NCBI GenBank assembly: GCA_033344815.1
Contig: JAWPMR010000001.1
Span: forward strand, 2,404,136 to 2,468,135
Reading direction: 5' to 3'
DNA: 64,000 bases
Source of the DNA: Paracoccaceae bacterium
Lineage (GTDB): Bacteria > Pseudomonadota > Alphaproteobacteria > Rhodobacterales > Rhodobacteraceae
Under the pieces are notes generated by a model. The model did no database searches, was not told where the DNA came from, and saw nothing but the letters and a program-made list of their open reading frames with translations. The position numbers and the translations under genes are program-made. Every line of letters begins with the position of its first letter. The first letter of the stretch is position 1. Shown here in pieces: positions 62,371-64,000 of this stretch.

Positions 62371-64000
62371 ATGACGATAGCTTCTTTTCCCACATGGCCC
62401 GATACCGCAGCGCAGCTCATCGCCGTTGCCACAGGCCGCGCGCCCGCTGATACCGTTATACAGGGCGGTAAATGGGTCAATGTCCATACCCGCGAGGTGC
62501 TGGACGCCCACGATATTTCCATTTTCGCGGGGCGCATTGCCTGCGTTGTGCCAGATGCCACCCATTGTATGGGTCCGGACACCCGCATCATCAACGCCCA
62601 AGGGCGCTATATGATCCCCGGCCTGTGCGACGGGCATATGCATATTGAGAGCGGTATGCTGACCCCTGCGGAATTTGCCCGCGCCGTGATCCCGCATGGT
62701 ACAACATCGATGTTCACCGATCCGCATGAAATCGCCAATGTGCTTGGGTTGGAGGGCGTGCGCATGATGCATGACGAAGCCCTGATGCAGCCGGTCAATA
62801 TTTTCACCCAGATGCCCTCCTGCGCACCCTCCGCGCCGGGGATGGAAACCACCGGCTTTGAAATCACACCCGAGGACGTGGCCGAGGCAATGGGGTGGCC
62901 GGGCATCATCGGGCTGGGCGAAATGATGAATTTCCCCGGTGTGTCAAATGCCGATCCCAAGATGCTCGCCGAAATCGCCGCCACCCAGAACGCGGGTAAA
63001 ACCGTTGGCGGGCACTATGCCTCTCCGGATCTTGGCCCCGCCTTCGCGGGCTATGTGGCGGGCGGTCCTGCGGATGACCATGAGGGCACCTGCGAGGCGG
63101 ACGCCATTGCGCGGATGCGGCAGGGAATGCGTTCGATGATCCGGTTGGGGTCGGCGTGGTATGACGTGGAAACCCAAATCACGGCCATCACCGAAAAGGG
63201 TCTGGATCCGCGCAACATGATCCTGTGCACAGACGATTGTCACTCTGGCACGCTGGTTAATGAAGGGCATATGAACCGGGTTGTGCGCCACGCTATAGAT
63301 TGCGGGTGCGACCCGCTGATCGCCCTGCAAATGGCGACGATCAACACCGCGACACATTTTGGGTTGGAGCGCGAGATTGGCTCGCTGACACCCGGACGTC
63401 GTGCGGATGTGATCCTGACTTCTGACCTCAAAACCCTGCCCATTGAGACAGTGATGGCCCGCGGGCAGATCATCGCTGAGAACGGCGTCTGTCTGGTCGA
63501 ATGCCCGCATTATGACTGGCCCGACACCGCGCGCCAGACCGTCAACATGGGCAAAACGCTTGTGGCGGATGATTTCGCCGTGCCTGCGCCCACCGGGGCC
63601 AATGCGGTGCGCGCCAATGTCATCGGTGTGGTCGAAAACCAAGCCCCCACGAAAGCGTTGCAATTTGAGTTGCCGGTGACCGAGGGCCGCGTTCAGGCCA
63701 CCGGCGATGTGGCCCAAATCGCGCTGGTTGAACGTCATCGCGCCACCGGATCCGTAACAAACGCCTTTGTGTCAGGTTTTGGCTATGAAGGCCCGATGGC
63801 GATGGCCTCCACCGTCGCCCATGACAGCCACCACATGATCGTTGTCGGCACGGACGCCGTACACATGGCGATGGCCGCCAATCGCCTGAACGATGTCGGC
63901 GGTGGCATTGTGATCTTCAAGGACGGCGTGGAACTGGCCCTGGTGGAATTGCCCATCGCGGGGCTGATGTCCGACCGGCCCGCCACAGAGGTCGCTGCCA
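62371..64000 (+). CDS. ade: Adenine deaminase, partial (3' end beyond window)
   Basis: About 543 codons of an amidohydrolase-type adenine deaminase are visible, cut by the right edge. Metal-site motifs: IPGLCDGHMHIESGMLTPAEF, FTDPHEIANVLG, GGHYASPDL, CTDDCHSGTLVNEGHMNRVV, and INTATHFGLEREIGSLTPGRRAD. It hydrolyses adenine to hypoxanthine in purine salvage. The start ATG at 62371 matches family length from the N-terminus. A divergent VOC gene lies 50 bp upstream. Confidence 0.95.
   Translation, partial: MTIASFPTWPDTAAQLIAVATGRAPADTVIQGGKWVNVHTREVLDAHDISIFAGRIACVVPDATHCMGPDTRIINAQGRYMIPGLCDGHMHIESGMLTPAEFARAVIPHGTTSMFTDPHEIANVLGLEGVRMMHDEALMQPVNIFTQMPSCAPSAPGMETTGFEITPEDVAEAMGWPGIIGLGEMMNFPGVSNADPKMLAEIAATQNAGKTVGGHYASPDLGPAFAGYVAGGPADDHEGTCEADAIARMRQGMRSMIRLGSAWYDVETQITAITEKGLDPRNMILCTDDCHSGTLVNEGHMNRVVRHAIDCGCDPLIALQMATINTATHFGLEREIGSLTPGRRADVILTSDLKTLPIETVMARGQIIAENGVCLVECPHYDWPDTARQTVNMGKTLVADDFAVPAPTGANAVRANVIGVVENQAPTKALQFELPVTEGRVQATGDVAQIALVERHRATGSVTNAFVSGFGYEGPMAMASTVAHDSHHMIVVGTDAVHMAMAANRLNDVGGGIVIFKDGVELALVELPIAGLMSDRPATEVAA

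Overview
The window looks like chromosomal DNA of an alphaproteobacterium, most likely a marine roseobacter-type Rhodobacteraceae. This is inferred from the petABC bc1 operon, a petPR pair, the xseB-ispA-dxs order, an FMN riboswitch in front of ribH, a TPP riboswitch in front of thiBPQ, and gene-poor spacers with a dispersed intergenic repeat typical of the group. No species can be named from the sequence alone.

Layout. (1) 1-1.1 kb: a ParA/VirC1-like ATPase running off the left edge, divergent from a small XRE regulator, with a perfect 16-bp inverted repeat resembling a controller-protein C-box between them. (2) 1.4-11.8 kb: a nine-gene minus-strand operon plus a divergent LysR gene. It encodes a HAAT-family ABC uptake system, a TfdB-like flavoprotein hydroxylase, an intradiol (hydroxyquinol-type) dioxygenase, a maleylacetate reductase and a BKACE (DUF849) enzyme. 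Together these form a plausible uptake-to-central-metabolism route for a phenolic compound through hydroxyquinol, maleylacetate and 3-oxoadipate, with BKACE replacing the usual CoA-transferase/thiolase ending. (3) 12.0-23.2 kb: an accessory, visibly more AT-rich stretch between an intact IS110/IS1111-type element and a tRNA-Lys gene. It holds an exported Cys-rich protein, a LuxR-type regulator, an ICMT-like membrane methyltransferase coupled to a large membrane/coiled-coil protein, and an overlapping pair of unrecognised genes (840 and 330 aa). This is the best place in the window to look for an undescribed system.

(4) 23.4-47.5 kb: mostly core genes: dapF-mtaB, a Crp/Fnr regulator, petABC, a GST, a PaiB-like FMN protein, ribH, thiBPQ, aroC, TetR/DM13, an EamA transporter, cobO, phoD, ilvE, petPR, xseB-ispA-dxs. 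(5) 47.5-54.2 kb: a worn region with two broken transposases, a LysR/SnoaL-like pair, a cluster of small membrane proteins with an MmyB-type regulator, and a decayed MarR/SRPBCC/YdeI cassette in which all three genes are interrupted. (6) 54.2-64 kb: a catabolic-looking minus-strand run (class II aldolase, fatty acid hydroxylase/sterol desaturase family, acyl-CoA dehydrogenase, NDP-forming acyl-CoA synthetase, carnitinyl-CoA dehydratase-like enzyme, SDR) divergent from a GcvA-like LysR gene, then a VOC protein and adenine deaminase cut by the right edge.

All calls come from reading the sequence and recalled family knowledge. No database search or structure prediction was run.
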